Of a stretch of DNA of 64,000 nucleotides, positions 19,226 through 27,185 are shown in pieces. Origin of the DNA: Salinicola acroporae (GTDB taxonomy: Bacteria > Pseudomonadota > Gammaproteobacteria > Pseudomonadales > Halomonadaceae). The notes beneath the pieces are model-generated. The model had not been told where the DNA came from, did not search any database, and saw only the letters and a program-made list of their open reading frames with translations. The DNA is taken from assembly GCF_003206615.1 (NCBI RefSeq), contig NZ_PZJW01000005.1, forward strand, positions 186,001 to 250,000, written 5' to 3'. A program made the translations under genes and the position numbers. Every line of letters begins with the position of its first letter. The first letter of the stretch is position 1.

Positions 19226-19618
19226 ATGCTGGATACGATTATCGAGGGCGCGGTCGCCTTCATGCTCATTGCCGGTGGCGCGTTTGCGTTCATCGGCTCG
19301 CTGGGGATGACGCACCTCAAGGACTTCTACATGCGTCTCCACGGCCCTTCCAAGACGACGACACTGGGTGTCGGCTGCACCCTGATCGGCTCGCTGATCT
19401 ACTTCAGCCGGGAAGACGGTCCGATCATCCAGGAACTGCTGATCACCATCTCCGCCTTCATCACCGCACCGGTATCGGCCCACATGCTGGCCAAGAGTGC
19501 GCTGCACCACAAACTGAAGCCGGATCCCCGCACCCGCGGCAACCCGGTCGAGCTGGAAAGCGATAAGCCCAGGCACACCATCGAGGAAGCCCCCCAGGGC
19601 GACTCGCCTCTGCCCTAG
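19226..19618 (+). CDS. mrpG: Na+/H+ antiporter subunit MrpG
   Basis: A 130-residue last subunit of the operon, with three helices and the family motif MTHLKDFYMRLHGPSKTTTLG (split about residues 31-51). I chose ATG 19226 because AGGAGG at 19213-19218 sits seven bases upstream; a GTG six bases earlier would be too close to it. The C-terminal 35 residues are polar and acidic. The gene is convergent with hemH, and its stop lies beside a short hairpin (about 19622-19663) that overlaps the hemH 3' end and may serve both. Confidence 0.94.
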   Translation: MLDTIIEGAVAFMLIAGGAFAFIGSLGMTHLKDFYMRLHGPSKTTTLGVGCTLIGSLIYFSREDGPIIQELLITISAFITAPVSAHMLAKSALHHKLKPDPRTRGNPVELESDKPRHTIEEAPQGDSPLP

Positions 19619-19637
19619 GAGAGCACCGCCGCCAGCG

Positions 19638-20621
19638 TCACCAGCCGGCGGTGTGCTGCTCGACCAGATGGGCCAGCAGGGCAACGTGTTCCGGACGCTC
19701 GTTGAGCGCCGGGATATAGCGGTAGCGCCCGCCCCCGGCCTGCTGGAAGTAGTGGCGGTTCTCGGCGTCGATCTCTTCCAGGGTCTCCAGACAGTCCGCC
19801 GCAAAGGCCGGGCTGATGACATCGACGCACTCGGTCTTGTCCGCGCCCCACGCCTTGAGCGTCTCGTCGGTGTAGGGCTTGAGCCACTCCTCACGGCCGA
19901 ATCGCGACTGATAACTCTGAAACCACTCCCCTTCGCCGAGCCCCAGCGCCTCGGCCAATAGCCGGCTGGTGGTCTCGCAGTGCCTGGCATAGGGGTCGCC
20001 GTTGTCGACATAGCGCTTGGGGATACCGTGATAGGACATCAGCAGCCGACCGCGGTCGCCATTGGTCTCCCAGTGCTGGCGGACGCTGGCTGCCAGCGCC
20101 GCGATATAGTCCGGGTGGTCGTGATAGTCGCGTACGAAGCGCAGCTCCGGCAGATGCGGGCAAGGTTCCAACGCCTTGGCCAAGCGCTGGAATACCGCGC
20201 CGGTCGTGGTACGCGAGAATTGGGGATAAAGCGGCACCACCAGGATGCGCCCCACGCCGGCTTCGCGCAGCTTGAGTCCGGCCTCCTCCATGCTCGGCTT
20301 GCCGTAGGTCATCGCCAGCTCCACTGGGATGGCTTCGCCGGTGCGGGTGGCCAGCGATTCCCTCAACGCGCGCTGCTGGCGCCGTCCGATCGCCAGCAAC
20401 GGTGACCCCTCCTCCTGCCAGACCGAGGCATAGGCCTTGGCAACCTTGGGCGGGCGAATTCGCAGGATGACGCCGTGCAGAATCGGCCACCAAAGCCAGC
20501 GTGGCGCATCGATGACCCGGGGGTCGCCGAGGAATTCTCCGAGGTATTCCCTCACGGCCTTGGCCGTAGGCGCCTCGGGCGTTCCCAGATTGACCAGCAG
20601 CACTCCATAACGGGCCGCCAT
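19638..20621 (-). CDS. hemH: Ferrochelatase HemH
   Basis: A 327-residue enzyme that inserts Fe2+ into protoporphyrin IX, the last step of protoheme synthesis. The active-site histidine H198 lies in SYHGIPKRY and the partner glutamate E279 in FAADCLETLEEI. The length matches bacterial ferrochelatases. An AAAGGAG ribosome site is seven bases before ATG 20621. It is divergent from the photolyase gene with only about 110 bases between start codons, and that gap contains a repeated element likely to act on both genes. Light control of hemH would make sense because protoporphyrin is a photosensitiser, but this is inference. Confidence 0.96.
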   Translation of the reverse strand: MAARYGVLLVNLGTPEAPTAKAVREYLGEFLGDPRVIDAPRWLWWPILHGVILRIRPPKVAKAYASVWQEEGSPLLAIGRRQQRALRESLATRTGEAIPVELAMTYGKPSMEEAGLKLREAGVGRILVVPLYPQFSRTTTGAVFQRLAKALEPCPHLPELRFVRDYHDHPDYIAALAASVRQHWETNGDRGRLLMSYHGIPKRYVDNGDPYARHCETTSRLLAEALGLGEGEWFQSYQSRFGREEWLKPYTDETLKAWGADKTECVDVISPAFAADCLETLEEIDAENRHYFQQAGGGRYRYIPALNERPEHVALLAHLVEQHTAGW

Positions 20622-20691
20622 AGCACCACTCCTTTCCCTGCCATCCTTTGATGAAATTCTACCAACATCGCTTGTACTTACCCGATCATCT

Positions 20692-20715
20692 TATACGATT
20701 AACACAATGTGTATA
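20692..20715. promoter_or_regulatory. Putative light-responsive (LitR/CarH-type MerR) operator
   Basis: TATACG (20692-20697), twelve bases, then TGTATA (20710-20715). On the opposite strand this reads TATACA-N12-CGTATA. It differs at one position from the class II LitR consensus as I remember it, T(G/A)TACA-N12-TGTA(C/T)A. It lies between the divergent hemH and photolyase genes and overlaps a TATAAT hexamer. The regulator gene is not in the window. Confidence 0.5.
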
Positions 20716-20717
20716 AT
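20712..20717 (+). promoter_or_regulatory. Perfect -10 hexamer upstream of the photolyase gene
   Basis: TATAAT at 20712-20717 would place the transcript start near 20724, downstream of the first in-frame ATG (20720). This is why I start the photolyase at 20732. No good -35 is visible at 16-18 bases; a TTGTAC at 20672 pairs better with TACGAT at 20694. Confidence 0.5.
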
Positions 20718-20731
20718 TTATGGATAACTTC

Positions 20732-22294
20732 ATGCCGCGTCCGCTGATCCTGGTTCTGGGTGATCAGTTGTGCGAGGAGCTGGAACCCCTCGCCAACGCC
20801 CCCGCCAATGCCGTTGTCGCTCTCTGCGAGGTCAAGGCGGAGGGGGAGTATGTCCCTCACCATCCTCAGAAGATCGTGCTGATATTGTCGGCGATGCGTC
20901 ACTTCGCCGATACCCTGCGCGACAAAGGGTATCAGGTCCACTACAGCCGGCTCGACGACGACGACAACCGCCAGGATCTGCTACAGGAAGCCGAGCGACT
21001 CGCCGACGCCTATGGCTGCGACGAAATCCGGGTGACACATCCCGGCGAATGGCGGCTGCTGGAGCGTATCCAGGGTCGGGGCACGCGCTGGCGACTCTAC
21101 GACGATACCCGTTTCTACTGCTCCATCGCCGAGTTCGGCGAGTGGCTGGAGGGACGCAGACGCTTTCGGATGGAAGACTTCTATCGTCAAATGCGCAAGC
21201 GTACCGGATTGCTGATGGAGGAGGACGAACCGGCCGGCGGACAGTGGAACTTCGATCACGACAACCGACAGCCCGTCGATAAACGCCTCCAGTTCCCCGA
21301 GCCGCCACGTCATCGTCGGGACGATATCACCCGCGAGGTCCAGGCACTGGTCGAATCGCAGTTCGGCGACCATTTCGGCACCCTGGATGGCTTCAACTGG
21401 GCGGTAACGCGACGCCAGGCACTGAGCGACCTGCGCCATTTCGTCGCCCACGCGCTACCCGACTTCGGCACCTACCAGGACGCTATCAGCGACGAGGACC
21501 CTTGGCTGTTTCACTCGCGACTCTCGGCGTCGCTGAACATCGGCCTGCTCTCTCCCCGCGAGGTCTGCGATGCCGCCGTGGAGGCCTGGCGGCGGGACGC
21601 GGCACCCATCAACGCCGTGGAGGGATTCGTGCGCCAGATTCTGGGCTGGCGCGAGTACGTCCGCGGCATTTATTGGCAACGCATGCCGCACTACAAGCGC
21701 GAGAACCGCCTCGACGCCCGACGTGGGCTGCCCGACTTCTACTGGACCGCCGACACGGATCTGCGCTGCGTCCGGCGCGCCCTGGAGATGACTCGGGATA
21801 ACGCCTATGCCCACCATATCCAGCGCCTGATGATCACCGGCAACTTCGCGCTGCTTTGCGGAGTCGCCCCGGCAGCGCTCTGCGACTGGTATCTGGCGGT
21901 CTACGCCGACGCCTTCGAATGGGTCGAGCTGCCCAACACGCTGGGCATGACCCTCTACGCCGACGGGGGCTATCTCGGCTCCAAACCCTACTGCGCGTCG
22001 GGAAAATACATCGACCGCATGTCGGATCACTGCCGCCAGTGCCGCTATGACGTCAAGCAGGTCACCGGCAAGGACGCTTGCCCCTTCAATAGCTTGTACT
22101 GGCACTTTCTGGAGGGTCATCGCGAGCGTCTGCGGGGCAACCACCGCATGAAACTGATCTACGGGAGCTGGGATCGCATGCAGGAAGACAAGCAAGCGGC
22201 CATCCTCGACCAGGCAGAGCGATTCCTGCATTCGATCCACTTCGAGGCGCCCTATGGCCAAGGTGATCACGCAGAAGGCTATCGGCGGCGCTGA
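20732..22294 (+). CDS. phrB: Iron-sulfur bacterial cryptochrome / (6-4) photolyase (FeS-BCP, PhrB type)
   Basis: A 520-residue cryptochrome/photolyase-family flavoprotein of the group with a [4Fe-4S] cluster and, in studied members, a DMRL antenna. The four cluster cysteines are C346, C434, C437 and C450; their spacing (88, 3, 13) is the same as in Agrobacterium PhrB (C350, C438, C441, C454). The FAD-binding region contains AYAHHIQRLMITGNF. The known activity is light-driven repair of (6-4) photoproducts in DNA; some members act as photoreceptors instead. The start is the second in-frame ATG because the -10 hexamer abuts the first. It is divergent from hemH. Confidence 0.9.
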   Translation: MPRPLILVLGDQLCEELEPLANAPANAVVALCEVKAEGEYVPHHPQKIVLILSAMRHFADTLRDKGYQVHYSRLDDDDNRQDLLQEAERLADAYGCDEIRVTHPGEWRLLERIQGRGTRWRLYDDTRFYCSIAEFGEWLEGRRRFRMEDFYRQMRKRTGLLMEEDEPAGGQWNFDHDNRQPVDKRLQFPEPPRHRRDDITREVQALVESQFGDHFGTLDGFNWAVTRRQALSDLRHFVAHALPDFGTYQDAISDEDPWLFHSRLSASLNIGLLSPREVCDAAVEAWRRDAAPINAVEGFVRQILGWREYVRGIYWQRMPHYKRENRLDARRGLPDFYWTADTDLRCVRRALEMTRDNAYAHHIQRLMITGNFALLCGVAPAALCDWYLAVYADAFEWVELPNTLGMTLYADGGYLGSKPYCASGKYIDRMSDHCRQCRYDVKQVTGKDACPFNSLYWHFLEGHRERLRGNHRMKLIYGSWDRMQEDKQAAILDQAERFLHSIHFEAPYGQGDHAEGYRRR

Positions 22295-22340
22295 AGTCTG
22301 CAGATCCGCGAAGCCTGGCAGACCGGCATCGGTGTAAACG

Positions 22341-22366
22341 AGAGAAGAGAGAAGAGAGAAGAGAGA
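22341..22366. repeat. Heptanucleotide tandem repeat (AGAGAAG, about 3.7 copies)
   Basis: Three exact AGAGAAG units and a partial fourth lie in the 182-base gap between the convergent photolyase and DUF6482-like genes. It is outside any supported gene. Such short repeats can vary in copy number by slippage. Confidence 0.8.
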
Positions 22367-22476
22367 CAGCATTCCCTCCAGAACATGGCAAGTCACTGCA
22401 GGACTCGCCGGAGGGAAATCAGGTTGGTGAATGGAAAATACGTCAGACTGGCGTCATCGAGACTATCGGTCCGGGA

Positions 22477-22779
22477 TCAGAAAACCAGCGGCATCCGCGA
22501 CAGCAGCGGATCGTGGTAGTGGGGCTCATGACCGACGATCTCGTCGTTGGCTACCTGCTGGACCAGATAGGCGCGATGGATACCGGCCTGTTTCAGTTCG
22601 CCGTAGACATCGTCGAGCGCGCGAAACAGCATCGGCTTGCCGCGTCGGGTCAAGGCCTGCGTGGTACCGTCGTGCGGCTCCAGCATGACCTGATAGTAGC
22701 GGCTGCCAGCATGGGCGATGACGCGGATCTCGAAGTTCTCGTGATGTCGTTGATAGTGCGCTAGCTCCTTGAGTTCCAT
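22477..22779 (-). CDS. DUF6482-like small protein
   Basis: A 100-residue cytoplasmic protein with no known function. The YLVQQVANDEIVG segment (about 72-84) resembles the LVQQ-x3-DEM signature of DUF6482 proteins in pseudomonads. The N-terminal half (about residues 15-60) looks like a small beta-rich domain ending in LFRALDDVYGELK. A strong GGAGGG ribosome site sits before ATG 22779. It is convergent with the photolyase gene and may be monocistronic, because a large inverted repeat separates it from the next gene. Confidence 0.7.
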   Translation of the reverse strand: MELKELAHYQRHHENFEIRVIAHAGSRYYQVMLEPHDGTTQALTRRGKPMLFRALDDVYGELKQAGIHRAYLVQQVANDEIVGHEPHYHDPLLSRMPLVF

Positions 22780-22883
22780 GGTTCCCTCCTGTGGTGGTGT
22801 ATGGAATCGTGTTCTGGATCGGGAGACGCTCCTTGCCGTCCCGTCGCGATACCCTGACAGTCAAATGTGACAAAGCTGTGACC

Positions 22884-22938
22884 AGGGCCTGTTCACACGA
22901 TATGCCAGCGAGCCGCGTGGAGTGTGTGAACAGGTCCT
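22884..22938. repeat. 15-bp imperfect inverted repeat (CTGTTCACAC arms)
   Basis: Arms at 22884-22898 and 22924-22938 match at 14 of 15 positions and enclose 25 bases. It lies just downstream of the EAL-GGDEF gene on the minus strand. There is no T-run, so it is either a weak terminator or a dispersed palindromic (REP-like) element. Confidence 0.75.
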
Positions 22939-22962
22939 AAGACGCCAAGACACGCCGATCGT

Positions 22963-24744
22963 TCACTCCCCGGCAGCCGCCGAACGGTGGTCCAGCGCCA
23001 CCACGACCCGGCCGTTGGCGGCGCGCTTGGCCGCCGGCTTGAAGTGGCTCCAGAGATCGCCGAAGCTATCGACCCTGGCCTCGGCACCGAGGCGAAGCGC
23101 AATGATCGACAGGCGGACCAGCGGGAAAAAACGCCATTGATCGTAGCGGTCCTTGGCATGAAAGCCATCTTCCGCCCTGGCGTCGGCGGGAACCAGCGCG
23201 TGGCTCTCCACGCTGAAGCGGCGTTGTATGCCGGCCAGCCGACGGTGGAGATCCTTCCCATCATTCAGTAGCAGTATGAAGTCGTCACCGCCGAGATGGC
23301 CCAGAAAGTCTTCCCGCCCCAGCTCGCTTCTCACCAGATTCGCCAGCGCGAGGATCACTCGATCCCCCAAGGCGTAACCAAACCGATCATTGAAGGGCTT
23401 GAAGTTGTCGAGATCCAGATAGCAGGCGACGAACCCCCGAGCCTGGCGCTGGTAGTGTTCCAACGCCAACCTGATGGGGCGGTTGCCAGGCAGTTGGGTC
23501 AACGGATTGGCCTGGCGCGCCATCTGGACCTGCTGCTCGGTGAACAGTTGCAGCAGGTTGATGACGTGCCCCATACCCAGATAGCGGCCACCGTCGGTGA
23601 TGATGAAATCCTCGTCGCGGGACGCCTCCTCTCGCCCCGTCACCTTGCGCGAGACTCGCTCCAGCGGCTCGTGGGCCTCCACGCAGAGCGCTTGAGTCCG
23701 CATCACCCTGGTGACGGGCTGACGGCCGTGAAGATCGAAACCGAAGCGTTTGCCGAGCAGCGCCATCAGTTGCTGACGCCCCAGAATGCCGATCGGTCGG
23801 CTCCGGCCATCGACGACCGCCAGCGCATTGGCATGCGGCAGACGGCTGAAGCGCTCGGACGCCTCCGCCACGCAGAGACCGGCGTCCAGCGCGGGCAGCG
23901 GCACACTGAGGCGCCGGATCTCTGTCGCGCCAGTGGCCGGGCGATGGTGGGCAGCCAGTGACGCCAGCCGGGCTTCGAGCGGCTCGCGTACCCGATGAGG
24001 AGCGGCATCGGGGCGCGCAAACAACCACCCCTGGCAATAATCCGCCCCCAGCTCGAGCAGGGTATCCAGTTCCCCCTCCCGCTCCACCCCCTCCGCAATG
24101 ACACGGCTATCCATGCTGTGCGCGATATCGATGATGGAGCGGACGAAACGGCGCTTGACGGGGTTCTCGTCAAGGCGACTGACGAAGTGGCGATCCAGCT
24201 TGACGTAGTCGGGGTTGAGCTGGGACCAGAGTCGCAGGCCGGCGTAACCGTCTCCCAGGTCGTCCAGCGCGATGGAGAACCCCATAGACTGATAATGACG
24301 GGCAGCCTCGGCCACCAGGTCGGAATCGATCCCCGGCGACTGCTCGGTGATCTCGAGGACGATGCGTTCGGGCGAGAGACCGTGCTGGTGAAGAAGTGCC
24401 AGCGTCTGGCCGCCGAGATCCTCGGGATCGATCAGGACTTCCGGACTGGCGTTGAGGAACAGCAGCTCGCCGAGGCCGGTATTCACCCAACTCTCGATCG
24501 CCCGTTCTCGACATCCGCGCTCCAGTGCGGCAAGCAAGCCGCGTTCGCGGGCCGCCCGGAACATCGGGATCGGATTCGCATAGGGCGAGTCCCGCGGGCC
24601 GCGGGACAACGCCTCGTACGCCAGAATATGGCCGGTCGTGACGGAAACGATCGGCTGGAAATGAACGCTCAGATCTCGACGGGCGACGATCTCATCGAGG
24701 CAAGGGTTGCCGAGGGAAGCGGAGGGTGGGTTCATGAATGCCAT
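22963..24744 (-). CDS. EAL-CBS-GGDEF cyclic-di-GMP signalling protein
   Basis: A 593-residue soluble protein. The EAL phosphodiesterase domain comes first (about 15-270) with EAL at 44-46 and the catalytic set intact: FLNAS, LEITEQ, ALDDLG, YVKLD, VIAEG and YCQGW. A CBS pair follows (about 280-420; SRLPHANALAVVDGRSRPIGIL). The GGDEF domain is C-terminal (about 425-593) with GGDDF at 485-489 instead of GGDEF. I therefore expect c-di-GMP hydrolysis, with a regulatory or weak cyclase domain. The CBS domains may sense adenine nucleotides. No signal peptide or membrane segment is present. The start (24744 or 24735) lacks a clear ribosome site. Confidence 0.9.
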   Translation of the reverse strand: MAFMNPPSASLGNPCLDEIVARRDLSVHFQPIVSVTTGHILAYEALSRGPRDSPYANPIPMFRAARERGLLAALERGCRERAIESWVNTGLGELLFLNASPEVLIDPEDLGGQTLALLHQHGLSPERIVLEITEQSPGIDSDLVAEAARHYQSMGFSIALDDLGDGYAGLRLWSQLNPDYVKLDRHFVSRLDENPVKRRFVRSIIDIAHSMDSRVIAEGVEREGELDTLLELGADYCQGWLFARPDAAPHRVREPLEARLASLAAHHRPATGATEIRRLSVPLPALDAGLCVAEASERFSRLPHANALAVVDGRSRPIGILGRQQLMALLGKRFGFDLHGRQPVTRVMRTQALCVEAHEPLERVSRKVTGREEASRDEDFIITDGGRYLGMGHVINLLQLFTEQQVQMARQANPLTQLPGNRPIRLALEHYQRQARGFVACYLDLDNFKPFNDRFGYALGDRVILALANLVRSELGREDFLGHLGGDDFILLLNDGKDLHRRLAGIQRRFSVESHALVPADARAEDGFHAKDRYDQWRFFPLVRLSIIALRLGAEARVDSFGDLWSHFKPAAKRAANGRVVVALDHRSAAAGE

Positions 24745-24810
24745 GAAAGCGCAACATCATGACACAATAATGACACATGAAATTACAACAACATCCCGAA
24801 ATGGCAGCGA

Positions 24811-25104
24811 CTACTGATAAGCGGAGGGGTCGATCGCCTTGCCCAGAGAGTTGCGGTCGATCCACCTGCCCGCCTTCGCCTCCTTGTAGCGAAACACCAC
24901 GCGATCACCGATGGCAACCGGCAGCTCGGCATCTTCCGTCTGATAACTGTAGAGTTCGCCATCGACCGTGAGCCAATGGCGGTAGAGATCGGGCATGCCC
25001 AGCCACTCCTTGAAGGGACCTTCCCGTTCCAGCTTTTCCAGCTGGCCACGTACCTCGATCTTGGGAACCCGCTGACGACGCCCCCGCTGAAATCCACCTG
25101 CCAT
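24811..25104 (-). CDS. Small unknown protein, possible OB/SH3-like fold
   Basis: A 97-residue protein I cannot assign. It opens with a basic segment (GRRQR) and then shows short beta-strand-like stretches (KIEVRGQLEKL, WLTVDGELYSYQ, VAIGDRVVFRYK), suggesting a small nucleic-acid-binding barrel, which is only a guess. I chose ATG 25104 because AAGGAG stands seven bases upstream; a further in-frame ATG at 25131 has no such site. It lies 63 bases downstream of dnaB on the same strand and may be co-transcribed. Confidence 0.65.
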   Translation of the reverse strand: MAGGFQRGRRQRVPKIEVRGQLEKLEREGPFKEWLGMPDLYRHWLTVDGELYSYQTEDAELPVAIGDRVVFRYKEAKAGRWIDRNSLGKAIDPSAYQ

Positions 25105-25167
25105 GATTCGACTCCTTGATATCTTTCCCAAACACCGGCACCGCCGGCTTCTTCACTATCCGTTGAC

Positions 25168-26553
25168 TTACTCGTAGTGCTGACCGTAGCTGTCCGGCGC
25201 CAGATCCTCGAATCGCGTGTACTTGCCGATGAAAGCCATGTGGACGGTGCCGATAGGACCGTTACGCTGCTTGCCGATGATCAGTTCGGCCAGCCCCTTG
25301 TTGTCGGGATTGTCGGAATTGTAGACCTCGTCGCGGTAGACGAAGGCGATGACATCGGCATCCTGCTCGATGGCGCCGGATTCGCGCAAGTCGGACATGA
25401 CGGGGCGCTTGTTGGGCCGCTGCTCCAGCGAGCGGTTGAGCTGGGAGAGCGAAACCACCGGGCAGTTGAACTCCTTGGCCACGCCCTTCAGCGAGCGCGA
25501 GATCTCCGAAATCTCGGCGGTGCGGTTCTCGGACAGCCCCGGTACCTGCATCAGCTGTAGATAGTCGATCATCACCAGCCCGACATTGCCATGCTCGCGG
25601 GCGATGCGACGCACCCGCGACCGCAGCTCGTTGGGCGACAGCGCCGGCGTATCGTCGATGAACAGCTGCCGATCCTTGAGCAGGTTGACCGCCGAGGTCA
25701 AGCGCGGCCAATCCTCGTCCTCGAGCTGGCCGGTACGCACCCGCGTCTGATCGATTCGCCCCAGCGAAGAGAGCATACGTAGCATCAGCGATTCCGCCGG
25801 CATCTCCATCGAGAACACGATGACCGGCTTGTCGTTGGAAACCACCGCGTGCTCGACCAGATTCATGGCGAAGGTGGTCTTGCCCATGGAGGGGCGGCCC
25901 GCGATGATCACCAGGTCCGAGGGTTGCAGACCCGAGGTCATGTCGTCGAGATCGCGAAAACCGGTCGAGATCCCGGTCATCTGCCCCTTCATGTTGAACA
26001 GCTCGTCGATCCGGTCGACCGCCTTGGTCAGCAGGTCGCTCATGCCGATCGGCCCACCGAACTTGGGCCGCGACTCGCTGATCTGAAACACCAGGCGCTC
26101 GGCCTCGTTGACCAGTTCGTCCGGCGGCCGCCCTTCCGGCGAGTAGGCACTGTCGGCGATCTGACGCGAGGCCTGAATCAGTTTCCGTAGCGTCGCCCGC
26201 TCGCGGACGATATCGGCGTAGGCGCGGATGTTGCTGGCCGACGGCGTATTGCGGGCCAGCTCCGCCAGATAGGCGAGCCCCCCCACGCTCTCGAGCTGGT
26301 CGCGGCGCTCCAGCGCTTCCGACAGCGTGACGACATCGAGTGGGTGCGCGCTCTCGGCCAGTTCCGCCATCGCATTGAATGCCAGGCGATGCTCGTGACG
26401 ATAGAAGTCGTCCGCGACCAGTCGCTCCGACACCGTGTCCCAACTGCTGTTGTCGAGCATCAGCCCGCCCAGCACCGACTGCTCCGCCTCGAGCGAGTGG
26501 GGCGGCATCTTCAGTTGGGCGGTTTCGTGATCATTGTCGACGCGTTGATTCAT
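25168..26553 (-). CDS. dnaB: Replicative DNA helicase DnaB
   Basis: A 461-residue hexameric 5'-3' helicase that unwinds DNA at the fork. The N-terminal domain (about 15-120) with LEAEQSVLGGLMLD is followed by a linker and the RecA-like core with Walker A GRPSMGKTTFA, Walker B VMIDYLQLM and the C-terminal RNGPIGTV arginine-finger region. No intein is present. It lies downstream of rplI, separated by a strong terminator, so it probably has its own promoter in 26554-26650. Confidence 0.97.
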   Translation of the reverse strand: MNQRVDNDHETAQLKMPPHSLEAEQSVLGGLMLDNSSWDTVSERLVADDFYRHEHRLAFNAMAELAESAHPLDVVTLSEALERRDQLESVGGLAYLAELARNTPSASNIRAYADIVRERATLRKLIQASRQIADSAYSPEGRPPDELVNEAERLVFQISESRPKFGGPIGMSDLLTKAVDRIDELFNMKGQMTGISTGFRDLDDMTSGLQPSDLVIIAGRPSMGKTTFAMNLVEHAVVSNDKPVIVFSMEMPAESLMLRMLSSLGRIDQTRVRTGQLEDEDWPRLTSAVNLLKDRQLFIDDTPALSPNELRSRVRRIAREHGNVGLVMIDYLQLMQVPGLSENRTAEISEISRSLKGVAKEFNCPVVSLSQLNRSLEQRPNKRPVMSDLRESGAIEQDADVIAFVYRDEVYNSDNPDNKGLAELIIGKQRNGPIGTVHMAFIGKYTRFEDLAPDSYGQHYE

Positions 26554-26652
26554 GCTTGGCGTTCATCCCGTGTCGCGCGCAGAACACACTGCAAAAGTCT
26601 GGCGCTCATTCTACCCAGTCGGCAGCCACCATCGCCACGCCCCCCGGCCATG

Positions 26653-26687
26653 AAAAAGGCACGCAGGGCGTAAACCCTGCGTGCCTT
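26653..26687 (-). terminator. Intrinsic terminator after rplI
   Basis: A perfect 13-bp stem (26656-26668 with 26675-26687) with a six-base loop. On the minus strand it ends in a T-run formed by the A's at 26653-26657. It closes the rpsF-rpsR-DUF2232-rplI operon. Confidence 0.92.
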
Positions 26688-26722
26688 CGGCCAGACGTCT
26701 CGGCGACGGCGACGGTCGAGAT

Positions 26723-27169
26723 TTACTCGGCCACCACCACCACACGGACGCTGGAAGTGACTTCGGCATGCAGCTGCAGCGCGATGTCGTATTCGCCGGT
26801 CTGGCGAAGCGGGCCTTCCGGCATGCGCACTTCGCTCTTGGCGACTTCGATGCCGGCCTGGGCCATGGCTTCGGCCAGATCGCGCGGGCCGATGGAGCCG
26901 AACAGCTTGCCTTCATCGCCCGCTTTCGCGACCAGAGACAGTTCGATTTCGGCGAGCTGCGCCGCACGAGTCTCGGCCTGGGCCTTGCGCTCTGCAGCCT
27001 GGGCTTCGAGCTCGGCGCGCTGCGCTTCGAACGCTTCGACGTTGTCTTTGGTTGCCGGCACGGCCAAGCCGTAGGGAACCAGGTAATTACGGCCGTATCC
27101 GGGCTTGACGGTGACCTTGTCACCCAGGTCGCCCAGCTTGCCGATGTTATCGAGCAGAATGACTTCCAT
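26723..27169 (-). CDS. rplI: 50S ribosomal protein L9
   Basis: A 148-residue ribosomal protein that binds 23S rRNA domain V. The start is [13 protein letters not shown] at 27169, matching the family N-terminus; an upstream in-frame ATG at 27193 would overlap the end of the preceding gene and adds eight residues with no similarity. The long connecting helix (about 40-75), rich in A, E, R and Q, is typical. It is the last gene of the rpsF operon. Confidence 0.97.
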   Translation of the reverse strand: MEVILLDNIGKLGDLGDKVTVKPGYGRNYLVPYGLAVPATKDNVEAFEAQRAELEAQAAERKAQAETRAAQLAEIELSLVAKAGDEGKLFGSIGPRDLAEAMAQAGIEVAKSEVRMPEGPLRQTGEYDIALQLHAEVTSSVRVVVVAE

Positions 27170-27185
27170 TCTCGTGAACCTCTCG

